From Saccharibacillus qingshengii (lineage in GTDB: Bacteria; Bacillota; Bacilli; Paenibacillales; Paenibacillaceae), in contig NZ_JAAZWC010000035.1 of NCBI RefSeq assembly GCF_013185195.1, positions 1 to 46,127 of the forward strand: a stretch of DNA of 46,127 nucleotides, written 5' to 3'. The translations under genes and the position numbers were made by a program. Below the pieces are notes generated by a model. The model was given only the letters and a program-made list of their open reading frames with translations. It was not told where the DNA came from and ran no database searches. Shown piece after piece: positions 8,132 to 17,343 of the stretch (positions are counted from its first letter, which is position 1; the number at the start of each line of letters is the position of its first letter).

Positions 8132-9823
8132 ATGGGATACGGAAGAGGCCGGAGCCGGTTCCGGCTTCGAACGGCCGGCACGGCTCTGCTGCTGGCCTGC
8201 AATGTGGCATCGCTGCTGCTTGGAGGGGTCTATGGGTTTGTCGACGCTCCCGGAAGCGGATGGAATCTGTACGGAGTTCTGCTGCTGCTGACCCTGCTAG
8301 GGAATCTGCATATTGCAATGGGTCGGGGCGTACATAGAGGTTGGGAATACGGCTATCTGGCGCTGCACGTGCTTGGACTTGCGGCTGTGCCGGTATGGAA
8401 CACGATATCTTCGTCGTCGCTTGGCGATCCGGATTCGCGCAGCATCGTATCGTTCATTATTGTGCTGGCGCTGTTCGCTTACGGAGCCGTCATCGCTTTC
8501 CTGCGTCTGCAAAGCGGAACTCTGGAAAAGGAAGACGGTCGTACGCGCGGCTATTCGCCTTACGGAACCGGCGGAGGAGGCGGACGTCTGCGCCGTATTC
8601 TCAAAGGCCTGCTGACCGTTTGGTTCCTGCTTAATCTGGGGCTTGGCCTGTATTTGTGCGCCATTTTGTTGGGCGGCGTCGACCCGGGCCTGCTGGAAGT
8701 CATTCTGCCGGAGTATGCCCTGTTCTTCGGATTGATGTTCCTGGGAGCGGCGGCGCTGCTGGTCAAGATGTACGGAAGCAAAAAAGGATTCTGGCGTTCG
8801 ACTTTTCGGGGCGTGGTGCGTCTGACAGGACTGCTGATTCTGCTCGTCTGTGCGCTTCCGCTCGCTTCCGCGCCCAAAATCGTCAACGAAGGACAGGAAG
8901 CCTACACCCAGGCTTTCGGCGAAGATCCGACGAAGATGGAAGACGACGGAATGATGCGCAGTGCGTTTTTGCTGCCGGATTATTTCTATGGCGCCCGAAC
9001 AGGTGATTACCGGGTGAAGACGGACATTGTCTATTATGAAGGAACCGAAGGCAAAGACGCCGGAAGAAAGCTGGCTTTTGACGTGTATATGCCGCCGGCC
9101 GATGCGAAGAATCTGCCGGGGCAAAACTCCGTGCTGATCCGTATCCACGGCGGCGGTTGGACGATCGGAGATAAAGGGGCCGGCAACTACGCGCAGATGA
9201 ATAAATACTTCGCCTCGCGCGGTTATGTCGTCTTCGACGTGCAGTACGGTCTGAGCAATACGAAGAAATTCGTGGAATCGGCGGTCGTGCCCGAACAGGT
9301 GGTCGGCGATTTCGATATCGGCGACATGGTGCGGCATATCGGTCTGTTCACGACTTATATGGTGGAGCATGCGGACGAATACGGAGCCAATACCAAGTCC
9401 GTGTTCTTCTCCGGAGGTTCGGCCGGCGGACAGCTCGCGGCTGCGGCAGGCCTCGCTCCGGCCAATCCGGAATTCAAAGCTCTGTTCGATCCCGGCATGA
9501 CGGTCAAAGGCATCATTCCGTATTATCCGGCGAACGGACTGGCGAAAGATTTGGGCATTGGAGGAGCGGACGGCTTGTCCGATCCGTCTCTGCTCGTGAC
9601 AGCGAAGAGTCCTCCAGCGCTGATCTACCAGGGTGTAAACGACGGGATCGTCGGCGTGCAGGTAGCCCGCGATTTCGCCCAGGCTTACCGGGAAGTGGGC
9701 AGCGACAAGGTCGCCCTGGTCGAGATGCCGTTTGGTACCCACGGCAGCGACATGTATTTCCCGAGCTATTATAACGAACCGTTTACGTATCTGATGGAGC
9801 GGTTTATGCGGCAGTACCGGTAA
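8132..9823 (+). CDS. Membrane-anchored alpha/beta-hydrolase (esterase/lipase)
   Basis: A 563-residue two-part protein. The first ~260 residues hold about seven hydrophobic helices (for example TALLLACNVASLLLGGVYGF and LTGLLILLVCALPLAS). The C-terminal ~300 residues are an alpha/beta-hydrolase of the BD-FAE/hormone-sensitive-lipase-like type: oxyanion motif HGGGW (about 339), nucleophile elbow GGSAGG with Ser near 430, acid Asp in YQGVNDG (about 505) and His in FGTHGSD (about 536). The catalytic domain probably faces outward, acting on esterified cell-envelope or environmental substrates; this is inference. The frame opens at 8015, but ATG 8132 has a GAGGAGAGGA site at proper spacing and starts just before the first helix. 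Confidence 0.85.
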   Translation: MGYGRGRSRFRLRTAGTALLLACNVASLLLGGVYGFVDAPGSGWNLYGVLLLLTLLGNLHIAMGRGVHRGWEYGYLALHVLGLAAVPVWNTISSSSLGDPDSRSIVSFIIVLALFAYGAVIAFLRLQSGTLEKEDGRTRGYSPYGTGGGGGRLRRILKGLLTVWFLLNLGLGLYLCAILLGGVDPGLLEVILPEYALFFGLMFLGAAALLVKMYGSKKGFWRSTFRGVVRLTGLLILLVCALPLASAPKIVNEGQEAYTQAFGEDPTKMEDDGMMRSAFLLPDYFYGARTGDYRVKTDIVYYEGTEGKDAGRKLAFDVYMPPADAKNLPGQNSVLIRIHGGGWTIGDKGAGNYAQMNKYFASRGYVVFDVQYGLSNTKKFVESAVVPEQVVGDFDIGDMVRHIGLFTTYMVEHADEYGANTKSVFFSGGSAGGQLAAAAGLAPANPEFKALFDPGMTVKGIIPYYPANGLAKDLGIGGADGLSDPSLLVTAKSPPALIYQGVNDGIVGVQVARDFAQAYREVGSDKVALVEMPFGTHGSDMYFPSYYNEPFTYLMERFMRQYR

Positions 9824-9890
9824 GCTGGAACAGGTCGGTAGAGGATCCGGCGCATAAAATAAAGTATCAAACGCACATCAGCATGAACAA

Positions 9891-9928
9891 AAAAAGCGTT
9901 CCGGGGATCGATTCCCGGAACGCTTTTT
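9891..9928. terminator. Bidirectional terminator, 15-bp perfect stem
   Basis: AAAAAGCGTTCCGGG (9891-9905) pairs with 9914-9928 around an 8-base loop; A and T runs on the flanks serve both the esterase gene and the convergent minus-strand gene. Confidence 0.88.
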
Positions 9929-9982
9929 GCAGTTGAAAGGTAAGGACAGGCCGCCCAGCATGAAGCAGCGAACGTGCCGGTG

Positions 9983-10993
9983 TCAGGAGCGGCCCGCTGC
10001 CGAATAAGGCCGTTCGGGCTGCGTATTGTCGCCCGGAAGCCCGCTTGGCGATTCGGCGGCTGCGGCTGCCGGAGCTTCCGCAGCGGAGGGCGCTTCGAAC
10101 GGATAGGCGATATCCGTCGGCACGACCAGTCCCAGAGTCTGAAGCTCGCCGAGAATACACGCGACGTGGTAGCGGTAGATAACCGCCTGCGACTCTGCGG
10201 ACAAAGCGCTGTCGGCTTTCTGGTTCGAGGTCTGCAGCAGGCTTGTTCCAAGACTCGCCACGCCTTCCGGATCGTCATCGGTCAGCAGCCGGATCATACG
10301 CATATGGGAATACGTATTGCGATAAACGTCCAGTTCCTGTTCGATACGCGAGACCAGATTGTGATTTTTGTTTTGGACCAGATCGAATTCTTCTTTGTAG
10401 GTGTCGCAAAATTTTTGCAGCTCGGCCAGGTCTTTTTTGAGCGGACTGATATGCACGCCTCCGCCCTGCCGCAGCAGCTGATGCGCAAGGGTACTCAGAT
10501 GCCGGCGCACCGCCAGGCGGGATCTTTCCAGATTGCGGTCGTGTTTGGGCGGAATCAGGAAATAGTTGACCAGAACCGCGACGCCGATCCCGAGCAGCGT
10601 ATCGAGCACCCGGTGCAGCGCGTAGGCGAAAGCCGGTTCTCCGACGCGCAGATTCAGCATGATCGCCAGGAACACGATGCAGGCAATCGAGACGGATTTG
10701 TTCCATTTCAGCAGGTTGCAGACGGCGATGACGCAGATGATGCCAAGGGCTGACAGATAGGCGTTATGCGGCTCGATAAAAGCGAACAAGCCCCCGAAAG
10801 CGGCACCGACCAGCGTGCCCATCGTACGGTTTTTGCCTGCCGTATAGGAGCTTGTGATCGAACTTTCCATGGCAATGACGGTGGCGATCGCCGCATAGAA
10901 AGGATATTCGAGTTTGAGGGCAAAAGAAATCAGTACGCAGAGAAGCACGGCAACGGCCGTTTTGATATTCCGCATCCCGATAGAAAATCTCAT
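9983..10993 (-). CDS. Aromatic acid exporter family (FUSC-like) membrane protein
   Basis: About 336 residues. The N-terminal half has hydrophobic helices (AVAVLLCVLISFAL, YPFYAAIATVIAMESS, LGIICVIAVCNLL, SIACIVFLAIMLNL, TLLGIGVAVLVNYFLIPP), and the C-terminal half is a cytoplasmic helical domain, as in the YqjA/DUF939 branch of aromatic-acid exporters. The motif IGMRNIKTAVAV near the start and HRVLDTLLGIGVA before the last helix are typical. The last ~50 residues are Ala/Pro-rich and probably disordered. The start is uncertain: the frame reaches a TTG at 11047, but MRFSIGMRNIK (10993) matches family starts and has GGAAGGA upstream, though at long spacing. Substrate unknown. Confidence 0.8.
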   Translation of the reverse strand: MRFSIGMRNIKTAVAVLLCVLISFALKLEYPFYAAIATVIAMESSITSSYTAGKNRTMGTLVGAAFGGLFAFIEPHNAYLSALGIICVIAVCNLLKWNKSVSIACIVFLAIMLNLRVGEPAFAYALHRVLDTLLGIGVAVLVNYFLIPPKHDRNLERSRLAVRRHLSTLAHQLLRQGGGVHISPLKKDLAELQKFCDTYKEEFDLVQNKNHNLVSRIEQELDVYRNTYSHMRMIRLLTDDDPEGVASLGTSLLQTSNQKADSALSAESQAVIYRYHVACILGELQTLGLVVPTDIAYPFEAPSAAEAPAAAAAESPSGLPGDNTQPERPYSAAGRS

Positions 10994-11180
10994 AAGGGTT
11001 TCAAGTCCTTCCCGATCGGATTTCAAATTTAAATAACCCATTTTCAAAATGCTTACCCATGTGAAATATTATACGTACTATATGGACCCAGGGCAATTGT
11101 CGAAACGATGAAGAATTTGCGAAAAGGGGAATCCCCGGTTAAGGTGGAAAGGAAGAGATGAGACGAGGAGGCGAAGAAGG

Positions 11181-11840
11181 ATGATCGAAGCGTTTATTTT
11201 CGACATGGACGGCGTCATTATCGACAGCGAACCGCTGCATTTTGACGTAGACCGGCAGGTACTGGAGTATTACGGGTATTCGATTACGCAGGAGCAGCTG
11301 GAAGGATACGTCGGGATGACCAATCCCGAATTCTGGTCTATCCTGCGCGGCGAATACGGGATGAGCCAGACGGTGGAAGAAATTATCGAATACCAGCTGG
11401 GGATCAAGATCGATGTGCTGAAAGCCGCGCAGATGCAGCCGATCGAAGGGATTCGGGAACTGATCGCCGAACTTCAGAGCGGCGGCATCCCGCGTGCGAT
11501 CGCGTCTTCTTCTCCCCGTGTGTTCATTGAAGCGGTGCTGGAGAAGTTCGGACTGCAGGGCGAGTTCGATTTTGTCGTCAGCAGCGAAGAAGTGCCCCGG
11601 GGCAAGCCGTCGCCGGACGTCTATCTGCACGCGGCCGAACTGCTCGGCGCCGATCCGTCGCGCTGCGTCGTGCTGGAAGATGCCCGGCACGGCATCGCCG
11701 CCGCCAAAGCGGCCGGTATGCACTGTATCGGATTCGTGAATCCGAATTCCGGCAACCAGGACCTGTCGCGCGCCGACTTGATCGTCAACGATATTCGGGA
11801 TATCCGGCTGGCGGATCTGGCGAAAGTCGAAGAAAAGTAA
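11181..11840 (+). CDS. HAD-superfamily hydrolase (beta-phosphoglucomutase-like)
   Basis: A 219-residue cytosolic HAD enzyme of the beta-PGM-like/phosphatase group. Motif I is FDMDGVIIDSEPLHF (Asp nucleophile and the +2 Asp), motif II the Ser in AIASSSPR, motif III the Lys in RGKPSPDVYLHAAELLG, and motif IV VLEDARHGIAAAKAAGM. A four-helix cap lies between residues about 15 and 85. Such proteins act as sugar phosphatases or phosphomutases; the motifs do not decide between them. GAGGAGG precedes the ATG. Single gene with a terminator directly after it. Confidence 0.9.
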   Translation: MIEAFIFDMDGVIIDSEPLHFDVDRQVLEYYGYSITQEQLEGYVGMTNPEFWSILRGEYGMSQTVEEIIEYQLGIKIDVLKAAQMQPIEGIRELIAELQSGGIPRAIASSSPRVFIEAVLEKFGLQGEFDFVVSSEEVPRGKPSPDVYLHAAELLGADPSRCVVLEDARHGIAAAKAAGMHCIGFVNPNSGNQDLSRADLIVNDIRDIRLADLAKVEEK

Positions 11841-11873
11841 GCGCAGCAGTGAGAGTGGCAGTGGAGTAACATT

Positions 11874-11960
11874 CCGCCGCGGGGTAGGCAAAGCCCCGCA
11901 GGCGGCAAAAAGGTACAACAAAAAGCGGCAGGAACGCTGAGGCGTCCTTGCCGCTTTTTT
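11874..11960. terminator. Hairpin followed by bidirectional terminator
   Basis: The terminator arms (about 11920-11937 and 11942-11959, core GCGGCAGG) pair with one wobble and one mismatch and end in six T; reversed they serve the convergent chemoreceptor gene. Just before it, 11874-11905 forms another GC-rich hairpin (CCGCC-GCGGGG against CCCCGC-A-GGCGG), possibly a first backup terminator. Confidence 0.8.
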
Positions 11961-11975
11961 AAGGAGATTTCAGGA

Positions 11976-13457
11976 TTAAACAACCTTGGATTCTTCTCCG
12001 CCGCCCAGACGGGTCAGGTCGCGCAGCGCTTCGATCATGCTGTCGAGCTGCGTCACGCTGTCGGAGATCTGCCGGACGGAATCGCGCTGGCGATACACGC
12101 CGCTTGCGGCAAGTTCCACCGAGGCGGATGTCTGCTCGCTGATCGCCGAGAAGTCGGAGACCTGGCCGGCAATACCTCCGTTGAATTCTTGCAGACTGTC
12201 GATATTGCCGCTGATTTCGGCCGATTTGGACAGCACATTCGCCGCGTCCTGCGTGATCCGTTCGAACAGCTCGCCTGTCTCGTACGTCCGGCTTTCCAGT
12301 TCTTCGATCGTCGATTCGTTCAGTCGGACAGAATCGGCTACGATGCCCGTCTGGCTGCGGATCTGCTGCAGCAGTCCGGCAATATCGGCAGCCGAGGTCT
12401 GCACGTTGCCCGACAGACTGCGGATTTCGCCGGCCACTACCGCGAAACCCCGTCCCTGCTCGCCTGCGCGCGCCGCTTCGATACTCGCATTCAGCGACAA
12501 AAGATTGGTCTGGTTGGCGATTTCCGTGATAGCGGTCAGGATCGCCTGGGCTTCTTCGGCGTAGCGGTTCAGCAGACCGACCTGCGACGCCGTCTCGCTC
12601 ATGCTGCCGCGTACACGCGACATATCGCCCCGAAGTTCGTGGGCTTTGAGGCTGCCTTCTTCGGTCAGTCGGGTCGTACTGAGCGACAATTCATTCATTT
12701 CGTCCGTTTCCCGGCGGATTCGCGCGATATTGTCGCCCGACTGGATCATCGCTTCATTGATCTCCTGGATATTCTCGGCCTGGATTTCGATGCCTTTGGA
12801 GATTTCGGCGAAGCTGCCCGCGGCTTCTTCGGCGATCCGGCTCGTCTCGCCCGCTCCCGATGCCACCGACTCGCCAAAGCTTTTCAATTCGTTCGAGGAA
12901 CGATCCACTTCGCCGAGCAGATCTTCGATCATCCGCTGCTGCTGGGCCGATTCTTCCAGCATATTGCGGCCGAGTACGCACACCGCGTAGCTGCAGGCGC
13001 CGACCATGAACATGACGATATACATGACCGCATAATCGAGCGCGCCGTAAGTCGGGACATAAGCGTTAACGAACAGCTGGAATGTCAGAGAGAGTACTCC
13101 GACAATCGTGGCCAGCACGATAACCGGTTTGGAGAGATAGACGAGCGACAAGGTCACATAGATAAACAGGGCTGCCCAGATGACCCCGCTCGGAATAAAC
13201 AGGAACAAGACATTGCCTACAACGAAACAGCCGATGACCAGCGCGTATTTTCCCCATTCCCGTCCTGCCGTACCTTTGTAGAGAGCATAGTAGCCGATCA
13301 TCAGCAGGACGTTGATCCCGAGGACGGTAAGCATGCTGGTGAGGGAAACGAGGCCGGTCAGCCAGAGAATCACGAAGATCGGGTACAAGGAGATCAGCAG
13401 CGATTCAAGCGTGTAGAAAATAAGCGTGGAGGAGTGTCTTTCGAATTTGGTCGGCAT
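11976..13457 (-). CDS. Methyl-accepting chemotaxis protein with multi-span membrane domain
   Basis: A 493-residue chemoreceptor. Residues about 15-165 hold six closely spaced hydrophobic helices with almost no extracellular domain; then comes a long helical signalling domain whose hairpin tip reads [35 protein letters not shown] in two adjoining stretches, nearly invariant in MCPs. There is no HAMP domain recognisable between membrane and signalling parts, and no C-terminal receptor-methylase tether pentapeptide. The lack of a periplasmic sensor suggests it senses something within or near the membrane (energy state, lipophilic compound) or acts inside the cell; this is inference. GAAGGGAAG precedes the ATG. 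Divergent from the P450 gene. Confidence 0.9.
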   Translation of the reverse strand: MPTKFERHSSTLIFYTLESLLISLYPIFVILWLTGLVSLTSMLTVLGINVLLMIGYYALYKGTAGREWGKYALVIGCFVVGNVLFLFIPSGVIWAALFIYVTLSLVYLSKPVIVLATIVGVLSLTFQLFVNAYVPTYGALDYAVMYIVMFMVGACSYAVCVLGRNMLEESAQQQRMIEDLLGEVDRSSNELKSFGESVASGAGETSRIAEEAAGSFAEISKGIEIQAENIQEINEAMIQSGDNIARIRRETDEMNELSLSTTRLTEEGSLKAHELRGDMSRVRGSMSETASQVGLLNRYAEEAQAILTAITEIANQTNLLSLNASIEAARAGEQGRGFAVVAGEIRSLSGNVQTSAADIAGLLQQIRSQTGIVADSVRLNESTIEELESRTYETGELFERITQDAANVLSKSAEISGNIDSLQEFNGGIAGQVSDFSAISEQTSASVELAASGVYRQRDSVRQISDSVTQLDSMIEALRDLTRLGGGEESKVV

Positions 13458-13663
13458 AACGGTTCTTCCCTTCTTTCTCGGTGAATGTAAAAAATCATAA
13501 AAGCGGCGAAGGCGCCGGAATTTCAGCTAACTATGTTATCGTCCGCAGCAGCGTTTTGGTTCACATCAATTGGGCCGGATTTGTATGTTTTGCGTTTTCT
13601 TTTTCGGGGGATGAGGTAATGATTAGCGTGAAAAGGCGACAAACGAAGGAGGAATTGACGAAT

Positions 13664-14947
13664 ATGGCGGAAAATGAACCTACCCCGCAGGAGCATACGC
13701 TGGATAACAGCCTCGCTCTGCTCAAAGACGGATACGACTTTATTTTCAAACGGCGCCGGGAAATGGACTCGGATATTTTCCAGACCCGGCTGCTTGGGCA
13801 AAAAGCGATCTGTATCGGAGGCAAGGAAGCGGCCGAATTATTCTATGACACCTCCAAATTCCAGCGTTCCGGTGCCATCCCGAAACGGATTCAGAAATCG
13901 TTGTTCGGCGAAAACGCGATCCAGACGCTGGACGGCGACGCGCACCGCCACCGCAAGATGCTGTTCATGTCGTTGATGTCGCGCGAGCGCTTGGACGTCT
14001 TCATGGAGCTGTTGGCGGAAGAGTGGGAAGCGGCAGCCGACAGATGGGCACAGCTCGAAGAACTCGAACTGTTCGGCGAGTCGCAGGAACTGCTGCATCG
14101 CGCGGCCTGCCGCTGGGCCGGCGTTCCGGTCGAAGAAAAGACGGCACGGCAGAGGGCCAACGATATGGGCGATATGGTGGAAGCGTTCGGAGCGGTCGGT
14201 CCCCGCCATGCGGCCGGACGCCGGGCGCGCAGACGGACCGAAGACTGGCTCGAAGGCTACATTCTTGACCTGCGCGCCGGCGAGGTGAAAGCTCCGGAAG
14301 ACACGGCCGCTTATGCGATGGCATTCCACCGCGATCTGCAGGATCGCGAACTGGACGCCCGCATGGCGGCGATCGAGCTGCTTAACATCGTTCGGCCGAT
14401 CGTGGCGATCGGACGCTACGTCGTGTTCAGCGCGATTGCGCTGCACGAACATCCGGAATACCGGGCCAAGCTTGCCGCGGACGAAGGGAAGTACCGGCAG
14501 TGGTTCGTGCAGGAAACGCGGCGGTATTATCCGTTTACGCCGTTCCTCGGCGCTTCCGTCATTCATGACTTTACATGGCAGGGCCACGAGTTCGAGGAAG
14601 GCACGATGGTGCTGCTCGACATCTACGGCACCACGCATGATCCCAAGCTGTGGGAGGAGCCGGATACGTTCAAGCCGGAACGCTTCGAACATTGGGGCGG
14701 CAGCCCGTTCGATCTGATTCCGCAGGGCGGAGGCGACCACCGGGGCGGGCACCGCTGCGCGGGCGAGTGGCTGACGATCGACGCCATGGCGGTGAGTCTG
14801 GAATTCCTCGCGAACCGGCTGGAGTATGAAGTTCCGGAGCAGGATCTGGGCCTCAGCCTGTCACGGATGCCGGCGCTGCCGGAGAGCCGGTTCGTGATGA
14901 AGAATGTGCGGCGCAAACGCGGAGCGGGCGCTTTATCGGGCGTGTGA
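13664..14947 (+). CDS. Cytochrome P450 peroxygenase, CYP152 type (fatty-acid hydroxylase)
   Basis: A 427-residue P450 resembling B. subtilis BS-beta (CYP152A1), which uses hydrogen peroxide directly to alpha/beta-hydroxylate long-chain fatty acids, without a reductase partner. The I-helix lacks the usual acid-Thr oxygen-activation pair and instead carries the diagnostic Arg-Pro (R244-P245 in NIVRPIVAIGR) that binds the fatty-acid carboxylate. The heme-binding segment GGGDHRGGHRCAGE supplies Cys365; ExxR is in QETRRYYP. No ferredoxin or reductase gene is adjacent, consistent with peroxygenase chemistry. The open frame extends to 13481, but ATG 13664 has AAGGAGGA upstream and gives the family length. 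A terminator follows. Confidence 0.9.
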   Translation: MAENEPTPQEHTLDNSLALLKDGYDFIFKRRREMDSDIFQTRLLGQKAICIGGKEAAELFYDTSKFQRSGAIPKRIQKSLFGENAIQTLDGDAHRHRKMLFMSLMSRERLDVFMELLAEEWEAAADRWAQLEELELFGESQELLHRAACRWAGVPVEEKTARQRANDMGDMVEAFGAVGPRHAAGRRARRRTEDWLEGYILDLRAGEVKAPEDTAAYAMAFHRDLQDRELDARMAAIELLNIVRPIVAIGRYVVFSAIALHEHPEYRAKLAADEGKYRQWFVQETRRYYPFTPFLGASVIHDFTWQGHEFEEGTMVLLDIYGTTHDPKLWEEPDTFKPERFEHWGGSPFDLIPQGGGDHRGGHRCAGEWLTIDAMAVSLEFLANRLEYEVPEQDLGLSLSRMPALPESRFVMKNVRRKRGAGALSGV

Positions 14948-14958
14948 GAATTAGGAAG

Positions 14959-14994
14959 AAAGCTTCGGGCAGACAAGGCGCCCGGAGCTTTTTT
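14959..14994 (+). terminator. Terminator of the P450 gene
   Basis: AAAGCTTCGGGC (14959-14970) pairs with 14980-14991 with one G-T wobble, followed by a run of T. Confidence 0.85.
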
Positions 14995-15097
14995 GTTAGG
15001 CGCAAAGCAGGAGAAATATGGGGACAGGGAGAATTTCTTGAAGCTGCAAGAAAGTGAGCAAGAAACACAGGCAAAGACCTGACAAGGGAGTGCCACG

Positions 15098-17197
15098 ATG
15101 AACGCAAATGGGGACAACACGAAAGAACGGACCGGTCATCGGGGGATGATCGGCCGGAAATGGGCAGCGGCTGTATTAGCGGCTCTGATCGTAGGAACAG
15201 CCGGCATGCCGGCGTATCCGGTCCAGCCGGTATCGGCCGCCGAAGTCCAGCAGGGGAGCTACACCCAAGATCAACTGGACGGATTGGCTTACCTGAACGG
15301 GATTCGGGCAAAAGTGGGCGTAGGCCCGTTGGAATTGGAGCCGAGACTGACCCAGGCGTCGCAGTCGCACGCCGCCTACTACAATCGGCATCATTTTGAA
15401 GGCTTGTCGGCTCATAACGAGACGCAGGGAACAGAGGGCTTCACGGGGAGTTCGCCCAAGGAGCGCGCCCAGACGGCCGGTTGGTCGGATACAAGGTCGC
15501 TTGGGATCGGCGAAGTGATGTCTTACAACAAAGCGACAACACGGGAAGCGATCGACGCTTGGCTGAGCACCGCCTATCATCGCAAGATTATTTTGGACGG
15601 CAGGTACAAGTGGGTCGGAATCGGGCTGCAGGAAGGCACGGCGGTGATGAACCCCGGTTTTTTGGACTACGCGCAGCTCGATCCGGCAGTGAACGTATAC
15701 CCTTATGACAAGATGACCGATGCCGATATCGGTTTTTATGGATTCGAGAACCCGAATCCGCTCGATCTTTTTGGAGTTGAATATTCCGGCGGCATCATCT
15801 CGGCTTCGTCCGGTCGGGATATCGAGTCGTTCCATGCGGCGATCACGGATTCCAAGGGACAAGAAGTTCCTTTTTACAGCGAACTTCAGTACGACACGCT
15901 ATACCTGTATCCGAAGGAGATTCTGGACGGATACAGCCTCTACTCCGTAAAGCTCGATTATACGGTGAAAGGCGAATCGCAGCCCCGAAACAGAATCTGG
16001 TCGTTCACGACCGGAAAAGGACGGACCCTCAAAAGGCTGTCTGCCCAGTACGACGAGCTGGTGCTGAATCCGGGAGCCAAGCTGCCTCTGCAGATTACGG
16101 CGCGGTATACCGATGGAACGTCCGGTTCGCCGAACACGTCCCCTGCCTATTCCAGCAGTTCGCCCGCCGGGCTGAGAGTCTCCGCAGACGGCGTGCTCGA
16201 AGCGCTCAAACCCGGCAGCTACAAGGTGACAGTAGGCTCGGGATCGGTGCGCACAACCGTGCCGGTCAAAGTATTCGAGCCGCTCAAAAGCAAAAATTAC
16301 CCGTCCGTCGATCCCGCTAAAGTCAAAGACATTGCCGGGCACTCCGACCGGGAAGCGATTGAGTGGGCGCTGCGCAGAGGCATTGCCGCGCCGGACGCAA
16401 ACGGGAATTTCCGCCCAGGCGACCCCGTTACCGAAGCGCAGTTCCTTACTATGCTGCTGCGCACCTATAGAGTGGACGATGAAGCCTATGCTTCCAAGAA
16501 GAAGAGGTACTGGGCAGAGGGCGCTTATCAGGTAGCGAAGGACCGCGGGCTGCTGCTGTTTAGTACGCGTCCCGGCAAAAAGGAATTCCGCGACCAGCCG
16601 ATCAATCGCTACCGTGCAGCCGGATTGATCGCTTCGGCAGACGGAGTGAACTTCGATTTTTCCGATGCGGTGGACTATGTGCTGATCCGGGATTACATGC
16701 GCGGAACGTCGGGCAATCAGAGCTGGAGCTTCGGCTCCGATCTTATCGTCACCCGGGCGCAGGCGGCCGCTATTCTGATGAAGCTGCAGTCGGGAATGAA
16801 GCAGCTGACGGGCGCGCCGTCATCGCTCACGCCGGAGGAGAAGCTGCCGGGAGAGCTGTTCCCGGAAGTGTATACGAAGCCGGAACTCGGCGAGAAGACG
16901 CTGATTGCCGAATTCCGGGCGGACGGGACGCTGCGGATGGAAGGACAGTTCCGCGATCAGGCGAACCGGCAGCTGGACATTCAGGTAGACGAGCGCAGCG
17001 AAGAAGGACAGAGCCTCGGTGAACTCGAGAAGATCCCGGTTCAAACCGATGGGACAGGCCGCTTCTCCGTTACGTCCTCGAGGATCTATACGGAAGGGCA
17101 GCTTAACGTTTACTTCGGAACAGAAGAGGTATCCTATTTTATCCAGGTCAAAAAAGGCACGCTTAACGCTTCGGACTATTCGTATGAATCCGAATAA
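15098..17197 (+). CDS. Secreted CAP-domain protein with Ig-like and SLH regions
   Basis: A 699-residue surface protein. Residues 1-48 are a signal peptide (basic start, AAVLAALIVGTAGMPAY core, cleavage near VSAAEV). Residues about 55-190 are a CAP/SCP-like domain (QASQSHAAYYNRHHF, GEVMSY, STAYHRKIIL keep the family His/Glu residues). After a beta-rich segment, residues about 308-393 look like a bacterial Ig-like domain (DGTSGSPN...GVLEALKPGSYKVTV). From about 400 to 565 there is an SLH region: HSDREAIEWALRRGIAAPD with FRPGDPVTEAQFLTML is a good module, the following two are degenerate. A last beta domain ends the protein. It is probably held on cell-wall polymers by the SLH part; the role of bacterial CAP domains is poorly known. 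GGGAG precedes the ATG. Confidence 0.85.
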   Translation: MNANGDNTKERTGHRGMIGRKWAAAVLAALIVGTAGMPAYPVQPVSAAEVQQGSYTQDQLDGLAYLNGIRAKVGVGPLELEPRLTQASQSHAAYYNRHHFEGLSAHNETQGTEGFTGSSPKERAQTAGWSDTRSLGIGEVMSYNKATTREAIDAWLSTAYHRKIILDGRYKWVGIGLQEGTAVMNPGFLDYAQLDPAVNVYPYDKMTDADIGFYGFENPNPLDLFGVEYSGGIISASSGRDIESFHAAITDSKGQEVPFYSELQYDTLYLYPKEILDGYSLYSVKLDYTVKGESQPRNRIWSFTTGKGRTLKRLSAQYDELVLNPGAKLPLQITARYTDGTSGSPNTSPAYSSSSPAGLRVSADGVLEALKPGSYKVTVGSGSVRTTVPVKVFEPLKSKNYPSVDPAKVKDIAGHSDREAIEWALRRGIAAPDANGNFRPGDPVTEAQFLTMLLRTYRVDDEAYASKKKRYWAEGAYQVAKDRGLLLFSTRPGKKEFRDQPINRYRAAGLIASADGVNFDFSDAVDYVLIRDYMRGTSGNQSWSFGSDLIVTRAQAAAILMKLQSGMKQLTGAPSSLTPEEKLPGELFPEVYTKPELGEKTLIAEFRADGTLRMEGQFRDQANRQLDIQVDERSEEGQSLGELEKIPVQTDGTGRFSVTSSRIYTEGQLNVYFGTEEVSYFIQVKKGTLNASDYSYESE

Positions 17198-17268
17198 CCG
17201 GATAATCGTTCCGCTTGGCCAACACGACAAGCAGAACGTCGATCAAGCTGACCGCCTCTATGCAGAAG

Positions 17269-17300
17269 AAGCCTTCCCGATCATTCGGGAAGGCTTTTTT
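17269..17300. terminator. Bidirectional terminator between CAP-SLH and C-S lyase genes
   Basis: AAGCCTTCCCGA (17269-17280) and its complement (17285-17296) enclose a four-base loop, with six T at 17295-17300. Confidence 0.88.
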
Positions 17301-17343
17301 ACTGCGAATCTGCGTCGGGGCTGCATGGACTCCGGCGCAAAGC

